Positions 12,592 to 18,901 of a stretch of DNA of 21,604 bases are shown here, in pieces. The DNA is from a virus. Location: positions 1 through 21,604 of IMG/VR virus record IMGVR_UViG_3300005528_000229. One strand, written 5' to 3'. Both the position numbers and the translations under genes were made by a program. The notes under the pieces are model-generated. The model was not told where the DNA came from. It was given only the letters and a program-made list of their open reading frames with translations, and did no database searches. Position 1 is the first letter of the stretch; each line of letters opens with the position of its first letter.

Positions 12592-13273
12592 TGTTGCTAA
12601 CGCTGCAACGATTGGCATCGGCGACTACAGGTATGGACCTGATACGACACAAAATTTCGCATGTAAAATGGCTGAAGATCGTGCCAAAGAACATGCGATT
12701 AGTCGTTTCTTAGGCGAGTCGATTGATACGGTATCATTTGAATCGTGTAAAAATGGTGAATGTATTTTTCAAAAAGATACAATCAATGAAGCAAAAGGTA
12801 TTGTAAAGAATATCGTAGATAAAAAAGTTGAGATAATTGAAAAACCTGGTTATCTAAATTGCATTGTGACAATTCAAGCCAATGTAGTGAAAATAACCAA
12901 TAACATTCGATTTGTGATATTTGATGACAATCTTACATTTAAAGAAAACGATGAAGTGCGATTTTCAGGCATTTCAAACCGAGAAGGTAAAGTAGTGTTG
13001 TTTAATTTCTACAACGGCAATTATTACCGAATATATGAACATAAGATTGCCACAAAAAATGAGAAATTTGTGTTACCTTCCTCCAACAATAAATTGGTGG
13101 CAAAATTACCCATCGGTGAAACGCAGTCTAAAGAAATGGTAACATTTGTATTTTTTGAAAGTGAAGTAAAGGTGAAAGATTCATATACACAAAAAGATCT
13201 GAGAGAATTTTTCTCATCAGTACCTTATGAATCTTATCGTGTTTTGAATCGTCATGTACATATTATGAGGTAA
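12554..13273 (+). CDS. exported protein with FlgT/DUF4384-like look
   Basis: ATG 12554 is preferred over GTG 12548, with GGTGAG just upstream. Residues 1-17 form a Sec signal peptide, with cleavage likely after SVANA. The following domain (ATIGIGDYRYGPDTTQNFAC, then AEDRAKEHAISRFLGESID) resembles the N-terminal fold of FlgT/LPP20-type proteins. The later part (VVLFNFYNGNYYRIYE, KLVAKLPIGETQSKEMV) recalls DUF4384-type domains. It sits directly before an LPP20-like lipoprotein, and the two probably work together in the periplasm. Both assignments are pattern-based. Confidence 0.65.
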   Translation: MIRKLLPFLFTFSVANAATIGIGDYRYGPDTTQNFACKMAEDRAKEHAISRFLGESIDTVSFESCKNGECIFQKDTINEAKGIVKNIVDKKVEIIEKPGYLNCIVTIQANVVKITNNIRFVIFDDNLTFKENDEVRFSGISNREGKVVLFNFYNGNYYRIYEHKIATKNEKFVLPSSNNKLVAKLPIGETQSKEMVTFVFFESEVKVKDSYTQKDLREFFSSVPYESYRVLNRHVHIMR

Positions 13274-13275
13274 TC

Positions 13276-13875
13276 ATGAAAAAGTTATTAGTAGTTCCTA
13301 TTGTTTTTGCATTGACCGCTTGTGGTACTTTTGAAACTAATACTAAGTTGGCTTTAAATGCACCAGAATTTGGTAGTAAACCAAGTCAAGGTGATGAAGT
13401 CAAATATCCTAAGTGGTTTACAGAAAAAGAAAAAGATGGTGCTTTGTATGCCGTTGCGACTGAGTATTCAAAAGATTTTCAATTCGCCGTTGACAAAGCC
13501 ATGTTGTCTGCTAAGCGTGAACTTGCATCGAACTTTTCATCACATGTAAGTGCCATGTTAAAAGATTATGCGGCTGAAGTTGGTGAATTAGATTCTACCG
13601 TTGTGCGTGAAATTGACCGTACTACTAAATTGGTAATTTCACAAGTGAACCTTGTTGGTGTTCAGCGTACACAGTACCGTGTTCAGCATGAGAAAGATGG
13701 TTATCGTGCCTTTGTAAAATTGCGTTATGCTACTGACGATTCAAACAAACTTTTGATTCAAGAAATTAAACGCAATCGGCAATTGAACGCTAAACTACAG
13801 GCATCAAAATCATTTAAAGAGTTAGAAGCTTCAGTCGATAAAATTGAGGGAAAAAATGAAAAAAGTAATCCGTGA
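13276..13875 (+). CDS. LPP20-family-like outer-membrane lipoprotein
   Basis: A classical lipoprotein signal MKKLLVVPIVFALTACGTF with lipobox Leu-Thr-Ala-Cys16; Gly at +2 favours the outer membrane. The mature part contains PKWFTEKEKDGALYAVATEY, AVDKAMLSAKRELASNF and GYRAFVKLRYATDD, which follow the usual LPP20 order (PxW, helix with AxxxA(K/R)xELA, late strand YRAFVxL). The C-terminal ~30 residues are a charged helix. LPP20-like proteins in bacteria are surface or flagellum-associated. In a phage it may alter the infected envelope, for example in superinfection exclusion, which is inference. Confidence 0.75.
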   Translation: MKKLLVVPIVFALTACGTFETNTKLALNAPEFGSKPSQGDEVKYPKWFTEKEKDGALYAVATEYSKDFQFAVDKAMLSAKRELASNFSSHVSAMLKDYAAEVGELDSTVVREIDRTTKLVISQVNLVGVQRTQYRVQHEKDGYRAFVKLRYATDDSNKLLIQEIKRNRQLNAKLQASKSFKELEASVDKIEGKNEKSNP

Positions 13876-14182
13876 TGGCCATGTTGCAGTAATTTATTCA
13901 CCAGGTTTTGGTGCTGGTTGGTATACATGGAATCAATTGTTAGATAATGCTGAACAGTTGATTTATGATCCGATGATTGTTCAAATTTTAGAAGAACAAT
14001 CTGATAATTGGCTGGATCAATTAGTGGAATATGTTACTGAAGAATATCCAGATGCATATGCTGGCGGTCTTGATGATTTGTGTTTTGATTGGTTACCTGT
14101 AGGAACTAGATTCAGAATTACAGAATATGATGGTTCTGAATCAATTGAAACGGAAAAAAATATACCATGGATGACCGCTTAA
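13856..14182 (+). CDS. conserved phage protein, 108 aa
   Basis: GAGGGA just upstream supports ATG 13856, which lies inside the end of the lipoprotein gene. The product MKKVIRDGHVAVIYSPGFGA followed by GWYTW, PDAYAGGLDDL and GTRFRITEYDGSESI matches a small acidic protein seen in many phages and some bacteria. No function is known to me. Confidence 0.75.
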   Translation: MKKVIRDGHVAVIYSPGFGAGWYTWNQLLDNAEQLIYDPMIVQILEEQSDNWLDQLVEYVTEEYPDAYAGGLDDLCFDWLPVGTRFRITEYDGSESIETEKNIPWMTA

Positions 14183-14358
14183 TCAATTACCTCAAATATA
14201 GCGGTGCATGTGTTACACTAACGGTGAATCCATACCATTGGGCTTGGATTCCCGTTTTTAAATTTGAAAACTCGAATGAAATATGGTTCACAGATAATTT
14301 CCGTATTTCAATTTTATTTTTAACTGTAAGAATTTGGATAGATGATGGGAGATGGTAA
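14167..14358 (+). CDS. small conserved T4-like phage protein, 63 aa
   Basis: The ATG lies within the end of the previous gene. The product YLKYSGACVTLTVNPYHWAW then FRISILFLTVRIWIDDGRW is a beta-rich, Trp-rich protein. I have the impression of seeing close relatives in T4-like phages, without function. TAATG junction with the next gene. Confidence 0.65.
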   Translation: MDDRLINYLKYSGACVTLTVNPYHWAWIPVFKFENSNEIWFTDNFRISILFLTVRIWIDDGRW

Positions 14359-14627
14359 TGTCAGACATATTTGACTTAGAGCAATCGATTATGAAATGTT
14401 GGAATGTTGTTGATGATATTGATTTGGTTTATAAAAATGTAATGGATAGGCAAAGACCATTTACAGAAGATGAACTTGCAAACATTCTACTTGGCATTAA
14501 ACAATTATATCATTTGAGATTTGAAGAATGTTTTTCTCAATTCGAAGATATGTGCAGAGAATATCATCAGCTTAGAAAATTTAAAGAATCTAATCAATTT
14601 TCAGATATAAAACAACAGTACGAATGA
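14358..14627 (+). CDS. small helical phage protein, 89 aa
   Basis: GGGAGATGG precedes ATG 14358 (TAATG overlap); an in-frame ATG lies at 14352. All helical, with CWNVVDDIDLVYKNVMD and ILLGIKQLYHLRFEECF, patterns shared with unannotated proteins in other T4-like phages. Overlaps the next gene by 4 nt. Confidence 0.65.
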   Translation: MSDIFDLEQSIMKCWNVVDDIDLVYKNVMDRQRPFTEDELANILLGIKQLYHLRFEECFSQFEDMCREYHQLRKFKESNQFSDIKQQYE

Positions 14628-15163
14628 ACATCTTTTATCTTGACCGTGACCCACGTATCTGTGCCGAAATGCACTTAGATAAACATGTGGTCAAAATGAT
14701 TATCGAATATGCACAACTCATGTCCACAGCTCATCGTGTACTTGACGGTGATGAATACTTTGATAAAACAGCAAATGGTCGAAGAATCAAACGTTGGCGA
14801 TTATACGATGAGCGTGAAGATCGCTTAATGAAAGCATCGCATGTTAATCACCCATCAGGTGTGTGGGTTCGAGCCAATGTTGCAAATTATAGATGGTTGT
14901 TTACGATGTGGGAATTTTTGTGTGAAGAATATACTTTTCGTTATGGCAAAAAACATGCATGTAGTCGCCTATTAAATTGTTTAGATGTAGCACCAAATAA
15001 AATACCTGGCGGAGATTTTTATCCACCAACACCAGCGATGCCTGATGAATGTAAAATCGCCGGTAACTCCTTGGCGTCCTATCATAAATACTATATTGAG
15101 CGTAAAGCACATTTCGCTAAATGGACAAAAAGAGAGATACCGTTGTGGTATAAAACTGCATGA
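14624..15163 (+). CDS. conserved phage protein, 179 aa, His/Trp-rich
   Basis: Starts MNIFYLDRDPRICAEMHLDK then HVVKMIIEYAQLMSTAHRVL. Later come NHPSGVWVRANVANYRWL, EYTFRYGKKHA and PTPAMPDECK. This is a well-marked family widespread in tailed phages. The conserved His, Asp, Lys and Glu in the first 30 residues could be an active site. Some relatives have been labelled pyrimidine-dimer glycosylase, but the sequence alone does not establish that here. ATGA coupling on both sides, downstream into heme oxygenase. Confidence 0.75.
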   Translation: MNIFYLDRDPRICAEMHLDKHVVKMIIEYAQLMSTAHRVLDGDEYFDKTANGRRIKRWRLYDEREDRLMKASHVNHPSGVWVRANVANYRWLFTMWEFLCEEYTFRYGKKHACSRLLNCLDVAPNKIPGGDFYPPTPAMPDECKIAGNSLASYHKYYIERKAHFAKWTKREIPLWYKTA

Positions 15164-15705
15164 GCATATTAAGAGAAGTAACGGATGAAAAACATCGCCG
15201 AGTAGAAAATTTACCTTTCATTCAGTATTTGTTGAGAGGTGAAATAACAAAAGAACATTACATATATTATTTGTATGAAATGTTGCAGGTGTATTCTGTG
15301 CTTGAAGATTTTTCTAAAAAAGCTGGACTGTTTGGTGGTTTAGATGGACTTGAAAGAACTTACAGAATACAACAGGATTTAAATGAGTTGAATCCTAATC
15401 ATGAACATGTATTGGGTGATCATACAGTAAGATATATGGATTATCTGTATGAATTATATCGATCAGAAAATAATCATCAGTTATTTGCTCATGTTTATGT
15501 CCGCCACCTTGGTGATATGTATGGTGGAAAATTAATTTCTCGAATCGTTCCTGGTTCTGGTGAGTGGTATAAATTTGATAATCGTGGTGAGTTGGTAAAA
15601 GAATTTAATAAAAGACTGAAACTTGAACATGCAGGTGAAGCATTAAAAGCTTTTGATTTCTGGGAACAAATTTTTACTGAAATGTGGATTAAATTACCTA
15701 AATAA
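15160..15705 (+). CDS. ho1: heme oxygenase (biliverdin-producing)
   Basis: A 181-residue heme oxygenase. The proximal heme ligand is His12 in the family pattern EKHRRVEN. GEITKEHYIYYLYEMLQVYSVLE follows the family layout. The distal-helix glycines are in HVYVRHLGDMYGGKL (Gly118, Gly122 and Gly123). It opens heme to biliverdin, releasing iron and CO. T4-like cyanophages carry ho1 for pigment synthesis, but no bilin reductase is visible here, so iron release, redox signalling or supply of a host bilin enzyme are alternatives. Length is below the ~240 residues of cyanobacterial HO1, with the C-terminus short. Coupled to the previous gene by ATGA. Confidence 0.88.
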   Translation: MSILREVTDEKHRRVENLPFIQYLLRGEITKEHYIYYLYEMLQVYSVLEDFSKKAGLFGGLDGLERTYRIQQDLNELNPNHEHVLGDHTVRYMDYLYELYRSENNHQLFAHVYVRHLGDMYGGKLISRIVPGSGEWYKFDNRGELVKEFNKRLKLEHAGEALKAFDFWEQIFTEMWIKLPK

Positions 15706-15714
15706 CTTTACAAT

Positions 15715-15975
15715 ATGCCAACATATACGTTCCGTAATAAAGATACGGGTGAGATTTTTGAACATGTAATGAAAATGTCTGAATATGACGATTACATGAA
15801 ATCAAACCCCTCAATAGAGCGCTACCATGAAGCGCCAGCTACCCTCGTTGATCCCACCACCGTTGGTGCTTTAAAGCCACCATCCGATTTTCAAAAATAC
15901 GTAATAGGAAATATAGAAAGAAGAAACCCTGGTCGAGCACATTCGAAAAAATATAGTGTACCAAAAGAATGGTGA
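15715..15975 (+). CDS. FmdB-like protein without zinc cysteines
   Basis: The start MPTYTFRNKDTGEIFEHVMK is characteristic of the FmdB zinc-ribbon family of T4-like phages. The usual CxxC pairs are absent; there is no Cys in its 86 residues, so a zinc-ribbon is not formed. The C-terminal part is basic (RNPGRAHSKKYS) and may bind DNA or a virion partner. In other phages the gene is often annotated as a regulatory or structural protein. Confidence 0.7.
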   Translation: MPTYTFRNKDTGEIFEHVMKMSEYDDYMKSNPSIERYHEAPATLVDPTTVGALKPPSDFQKYVIGNIERRNPGRAHSKKYSVPKEW

Positions 15976-16015
15976 TGTTGTAATTATATCATGCTAACTT
16001 CCTGTAGGAGAAAGT

Positions 16016-16201
16016 ATGGCAAAACGAAAAGGTATTGAAACAAAAGCAGCACTTTTGCAACAACACTTTAAGGGAGAATTAAGAAAAGAAAATGAGAATG
16101 AATTGGGTGACTGGTCAAATGAAAATCTACAGAAAAACAGAGAAAGGTATATGCGACAACACTTCCCGTGGTTAGTGGAAGGACACAAATCGCCAGGATA
16201 A
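16016..16201 (+). CDS. 61-aa basic helical protein
   Basis: TAGGAGA at about 16004-16010 precedes ATG 16016. Product MAKRKGIETKAALLQQHFKG and so on is charged and helical, ending HFPWLVEGHKSPG. It runs directly into the exonuclease gene (TAATG), so the two are probably co-translated. Family not recognised. Confidence 0.65.
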   Translation: MAKRKGIETKAALLQQHFKGELRKENENELGDWSNENLQKNRERYMRQHFPWLVEGHKSPG

Positions 16202-16878
16202 TGAAGAATTTTAATCATGTAAAATTGAGTGAACTTGATTTTGAATTAGAATCAGAAACAACAGAAACGGGTAGGACTTACAAGACACCAGGAGGAAAAT
16301 CCTACCCGTCTATCACAACCGTATTATCAAACTACAATAAAAAAGCAATTTACGAATGGCGCCAAAGAGTTGGTGAACAGGAAGCTAATCGCATTTCAAG
16401 AGCTGCATCTGGCCGTGGTACAAAACTGCACAACGCTGTTGAGAAATATCTTTTGAATGAAATGAGTGATCTAAAGTATCAATCGATGATGCCTGATACG
16501 AAAGAGTTATTTCTCAAAGTGAAACCTTTCTTAGATAATCATATCGGAAACATATACGGTATAGAACAACCGTTATATAGTGACAGATTGCGAATTGCAG
16601 GTCGTTGTGATTGTATTGCAGAATGGGAAGGTGAGTTATCCATTGTTGATTGGAAAACATCGACTAGAGTAAAAGATAAAGATCATATACAGAATTATTT
16701 CATGCAATGTTCGGCATATGCAGAAATGTTTGAGGAAAGAACTGGTAAACCAATCAATCAAATCGTGGTAGCTATTGCGGTAGAAGATGCTTCATCACCA
16801 TCTATTTTTATAGAAAATAAATCTGATTATCTTTTGCCTCTCCAAGAATACATTTTGCGATATAATAGTCCCATATAA
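16201..16878 (+). CDS. PD-(D/E)XK exonuclease (MGME1/RecB-like)
   Basis: A 225-residue nuclease. The order of motifs is typical: YPSITTVLS at 35-43, GRGTKLHNAVEKYL with His77, IEQPLY with Glu122, GRCDCIA with Asp137, VDWKTS with Asp150-x-Lys152, and QCSAYAEMF with Gln169/Tyr173. Asp137, Asp150 and Lys152 form the PD-(D/E)XK core. Enzymes of this type are found in T4-like phages and in mitochondrial MGME1; they degrade single-stranded DNA ends and act in recombination or flap trimming. Start ATG 16201 follows the preceding stop in a TAATG junction. Confidence 0.88.
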   Translation: MKNFNHVKLSELDFELESETTETGRTYKTPGGKSYPSITTVLSNYNKKAIYEWRQRVGEQEANRISRAASGRGTKLHNAVEKYLLNEMSDLKYQSMMPDTKELFLKVKPFLDNHIGNIYGIEQPLYSDRLRIAGRCDCIAEWEGELSIVDWKTSTRVKDKDHIQNYFMQCSAYAEMFEERTGKPINQIVVAIAVEDASSPSIFIENKSDYLLPLQEYILRYNSPI

Positions 16879-16885
16879 ATAGGTA

Positions 16886-17191
16886 ATGAAAAAATTATTG
16901 TCAACTTTACTGTTTCTTCCTGCGTTAGCTATAGCACAGGTCGAATATGTGCATTTTGAGACAATCTGTATTGATCAAAAAATGCTTGAAGAAACGACTG
17001 CAAAACATGGTGAAAAACCTTTTATAACTGCCGTAGGTCATAGATTAGTAGGCGATAAAAAAGTATTTCATCCTGTTGTGATGTTTATGAATCCAAATAC
17101 TAAATCTTGGACTCTGGTTGAAAGAGTTGAACCAAATTCTTTTTGTGTCATTGGTGTTGGCACAAAGATGGAACCATTTTTTAGTAAGTAA
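16886..17191 (+). CDS. secreted protein, 101 aa, unknown function
   Basis: A Sec signal peptide MKKLLSTLLFLPALAIAQVE with likely cleavage after AIA. The mature part (about 85 residues) has two Cys (TICIDQ and FCVIG), probably a disulfide, and beta-rich segments (HPVVMFMNPNTKSWTLVERV). TATAAATA at 16874-16881 lies just upstream and would resemble a T4 late promoter, but the start would then be leaderless. Family not recognised. Confidence 0.65.
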   Translation: MKKLLSTLLFLPALAIAQVEYVHFETICIDQKMLEETTAKHGEKPFITAVGHRLVGDKKVFHPVVMFMNPNTKSWTLVERVEPNSFCVIGVGTKMEPFFSK

Positions 17192-17206
17192 AAATTATTT
17201 TTTTAT

Positions 17207-17323
17207 GTGATGGTACGAACCGAGTATTCTGGTAGCAAAGGCGAAAGCTGACCATCACACCTAATTCGTTGAAGGTTGTAAAAAATGCGTTGGACGGCGG
17301 TGCGATTCCGCCCATCTCCACCA
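17207..17323 (+). ncRNA. tmRNA acceptor piece (3' half, T arm and CCA)
   Basis: A T arm GGCGG-TGCGATT-CCGCC (17296-17312), with a perfect 5-bp stem and 7-nt loop, is followed by acceptor strand CATCTCC, discriminator A and encoded CCA (17321-17323). GGACG just 5' of the arm matches the conserved tmRNA context. Upstream lies an 8-bp stem GTGATGGT/ACCATCAC (17207-17214 with 17251-17258), possibly a domain of the mature piece. Loop base 55 is G instead of the usual T. Confidence 0.88.
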
Positions 17324-17413
17324 AAAGCATATCTAGTTATGTGTTAAGGCAAAATGCCCTGCAACGGCACATAATGAACTTGCTATGTTGCAGTAGTATG
17401 GTATGCTTCTGAT
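17324..17413 (+). other. tmRNA intervening segment (probably excised)
   Basis: 90 nt between the encoded CCA and the 5' end of the coding piece. Its ends pair (AAGCATA 17325-17331 with TATGCTT 17402-17408), extending the acceptor stem coaxially. Inside, TTATGTG can pair with CACATAA, GGCA-AAA-TGCC forms a small hairpin, and CTGCAAC can alternatively pair with GTTGCAG. Removal by RNase P at 17413/17414 and 3' trimming to CCA are expected from known permuted tmRNAs. Confidence 0.75.
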
Positions 17414-17602
17414 GGGGATGAAATAGTTTCGACAGCGTATGTAATGAACAACTGGAGAATCGGCAACGCCAAAGCCGTTAGGGTTGAGACTACTCGGCCG
17501 AAGAAGCAAACAAGTAAATGCAAACGATGAAAGATTTGCGCTGGCAGCCTAACCGCTGACCGGAGTTTTCGGTGATTGAACTTGGCAACAGAATCAATCA
17601 CC
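17414..17602 (+). ncRNA. tmRNA coding piece (5' half with tag reading frame)
   Basis: Begins GGGGATG, then the D-loop-like AAATAGTTTCGAC, strongly reminiscent of the tmRNA 5' consensus. A hairpin/pseudoknot region CGGC-GCCG (near 17461-17476) precedes the tag. After the tag stop come ACCG/CGGT (17559-17562 with 17570-17573) competing with an 8-bp stem GGTGATTG/CAATCACC (17571-17578 with 17595-17602), a pseudoknot-like or terminal structure. The exact 3' end is uncertain. Confidence 0.88.
17520..17552 (+). other. tmRNA tag reading frame, ANDERFALAA then TAA
   Basis: Resume codon GCA at 17520, then codons for Asn, Asp, Glu, Arg, Phe, Ala, Leu, Ala, Ala and TAA at 17550-17552. It is preceded by AGTAAAT, similar to the A/T-rich context before the resume codon of other tmRNAs. 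The C-terminal ALAA is the ClpX/ClpA degradation signal, and the AND-E start is the SspB-type adaptor region. From memory the exact tag is like those of Bordetella-type betaproteobacteria. Confidence 0.92.
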
Positions 17603-17624
17603 ATTCTTAATTAAGGAGATTGTA

Positions 17625-17801
17625 ATGACTAAAGTATTAAGCACAGTAGTAGCAACACTTTTTGCAACAGCAGTAATTGCAGCTGAGCCACCAAAAAAAG
17701 CTGGCCCGCCGAACATTCCTGAAAATCCAAATGCAAAAAAAGTAGAACCTAAAAAAGAAGCAGCAAAACCTGCTCCTAAGAAAGAAGCACAGAAGAAATA
17801 A
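17625..17801 (+). CDS. secreted Lys/Pro/Ala-rich peptide, 58 aa
   Basis: AAGGAGAT at 17613-17620 supports ATG 17625, only 22 nt after the last tmRNA stem. Residues 1-19 are a Sec signal (MTKVLSTVVATLFATAVIA), leaving a disordered 39-residue peptide of Pro, Lys, Ala and Glu (AEPPKKAGPP and similar). No family is recognised. Composition suggests an envelope-binding or spacer peptide. Confidence 0.65.
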   Translation: MTKVLSTVVATLFATAVIAAEPPKKAGPPNIPENPNAKKVEPKKEAAKPAPKKEAQKK

Positions 17802-17968
17802 TGGCAAATTACAAGAGAAAGAAATCCAAACGCTCTTGTAGATGTACATTGTGTACAAAGTTTGCATGGATGGGTAATTCTAAACAACGCAAACATGTAT
17901 CCGATATTCGTAATGATGATAAAGTGAAAAGTTATGCCTCTTATTTTGCAACCTATTCAGGAGATTAA
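17801..17968 (+). CDS. 55-aa basic Cys-containing protein
   Basis: TAATG junction with the preceding gene. MANYKRKKSKRSCRCTLC has three Cys (13, 15 and 18) in a very basic context, followed by KFAWMGNSKQRKH. Small CxC/CxxC basic proteins of this type recur in phages and may bind zinc or RNA. It overlaps the next gene by 35 nt. Confidence 0.65.
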   Translation: MANYKRKKSKRSCRCTLCTKFAWMGNSKQRKHVSDIRNDDKVKSYASYFATYSGD

Positions 17969-18155
17969 ACAAGCTTCTGAACCAATTATTGATAAGGTCG
18001 AAAACACACCGATTGATTTTGTAGCTTCTTTATGGATTGTGTTATTGTTTTTTGTGTTGTACATTTTTCGGAAACCCATTTTAGGTTTATGTGTTTTCTT
18101 CCTTAAATTTTTAGTATTATTCATATTTGCTTATTTGACATACGTATTGACATGA
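17934..18155 (+). CDS. two-segment membrane protein, 73 aa
   Basis: A polar N-terminus (residues 1-25) is followed by two hydrophobic segments at about 28-45 and 50-72, rich in Phe and Leu, joined by a short basic FRKP turn. The start is inside the preceding gene, and its end couples to the next by ATGA. Unknown; possibly a holin-like protein given a cell-wall hydrolase about 1 kb downstream, but this is weak. Confidence 0.6.
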   Translation: MPLILQPIQEIKQASEPIIDKVENTPIDFVASLWIVLLFFVLYIFRKPILGLCVFFLKFLVLFIFAYLTYVLT

Positions 18156-18844
18156 AAGTAAAAATCGGACCTTATAAAAATTGGATTGGGCCATATCAAA
18201 TCGCCGAAAAGATTCTATTTTTTATTCCAAAATACGATAAAACAACATTTGAATACACGAAAGCGTATGACAAGTATGTTCACGGCTTTGGTGAATGGTT
18301 AACTCAAGACAAAAATGGAAACCCTTCGTGGTTGACTAAACTTTGCCATTGGATTGAATCCAAACGCAAACGAACTATCAAAGTTAAAATTGACCGATGG
18401 GATACTTGGTCAATGGATCACACATTGGCACTTATTATTTTGCCAATGCTAAAACAATTAAAAGAAACAAATCACGGTGCACCTTTTGTAGATGATGAAG
18501 ATGTGCCAGAAGAATTGCGTAGTACATCAGCACCACCAAAAGAAAATGAGTGGGACACCGATGCCAATCATTTCAAAAGATTTGAGTGGGTAATGGATGA
18601 AATGATTTGGACATTTGAGCAATTAGTTGATGATGACAATGATGCACAATTTCATTCTGGTAATTCAGATTTAAAATCTGTGCCGTGTGAGTGGGATGAA
18701 AAAGGTGAACCAAAAATGTATTCTTTAGAACATGGTCCTAATCACACCGCAGTATTTGATAAAGAAGGTTATGATAAACATAATAAACGAATACAAAACG
18801 GTCTAAGGTTGTTTGGTAGATATTACCGCAATCTTTGGGACTAA
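18152..18844 (+). CDS. conserved T4-like phage protein, 230 aa
   Basis: Contains a highly characteristic string DTWSMDHTLALIILPMLKQL (residues about 83-102), then HGAPFVDDEDVPEELRS and FEWVMDEMIWTFEQL. I remember this pattern from many T4-like phages of aquatic hosts, always unannotated. The N-terminus MKVKIGPYKNWIGPYQIAEK is also typical. Acidic and Trp-rich, no membrane segment. Confidence 0.8.
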   Translation: MKVKIGPYKNWIGPYQIAEKILFFIPKYDKTTFEYTKAYDKYVHGFGEWLTQDKNGNPSWLTKLCHWIESKRKRTIKVKIDRWDTWSMDHTLALIILPMLKQLKETNHGAPFVDDEDVPEELRSTSAPPKENEWDTDANHFKRFEWVMDEMIWTFEQLVDDDNDAQFHSGNSDLKSVPCEWDEKGEPKMYSLEHGPNHTAVFDKEGYDKHNKRIQNGLRLFGRYYRNLWD

Positions 18845-18851
18845 ATAAGAT

Positions 18852-18875
18852 ACCAGCATACACACAACCGCTGGT
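18852..18875 (+). other. hairpin between genes
   Basis: ACCAGC (18852-18857) pairs with GCTGGT (18870-18875) over a 12-nt loop. No T-run follows. It lies 27 nt before ATG 18902 in the 57-nt gap and may modulate translation or mRNA stability. Confidence 0.4.
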
Positions 18876-18901
18876 GACACACAAACACACAGGAGAAAAT
18901 T

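Larger units (their letters stand above)
17207..17603 (+). ncRNA. ssrA: circularly permuted two-piece tmRNA locus
   Basis: The two halves of a transfer-messenger RNA appear in reversed order: acceptor end with CCA first (to 17323), then the 5' end with the tag reading frame (from 17414). Three helices join them: acceptor GGGGATG (17414-17420) with CATCTCC (17313-17319, one G-U); AGCGTAT (17434-17440) with ATGCGTT (17285-17291); and ACAACT (17448-17453) with GGTTGT (17274-17279). The tag encodes ANDERFALAA. tmRNA with SmpB frees stalled ribosomes and marks the product for ClpXP. Permuted tmRNAs are known in alphaproteobacteria, cyanobacteria and one betaproteobacterial lineage. The 5' and 3' limits are approximate, and the promoter is not evident. 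Confidence 0.93.

Noticed and set aside
16874-16881. T4 late promoter TATAAATA upstream of the secreted protein at 16886
   Set aside because: An exact match, but in such AT-rich DNA one or more are expected by chance, and the transcript would begin at the ATG. A variant CATAAATACTAT at 15083-15094 inside a gene is equally weak.
17281-17323. A tRNA gene ending in CCA
   Set aside because: T arm and acceptor strand are tRNA-like, but no anticodon arm or 5' half lies upstream; the partner strand is at 17414-17420, making it the tmRNA acceptor piece.
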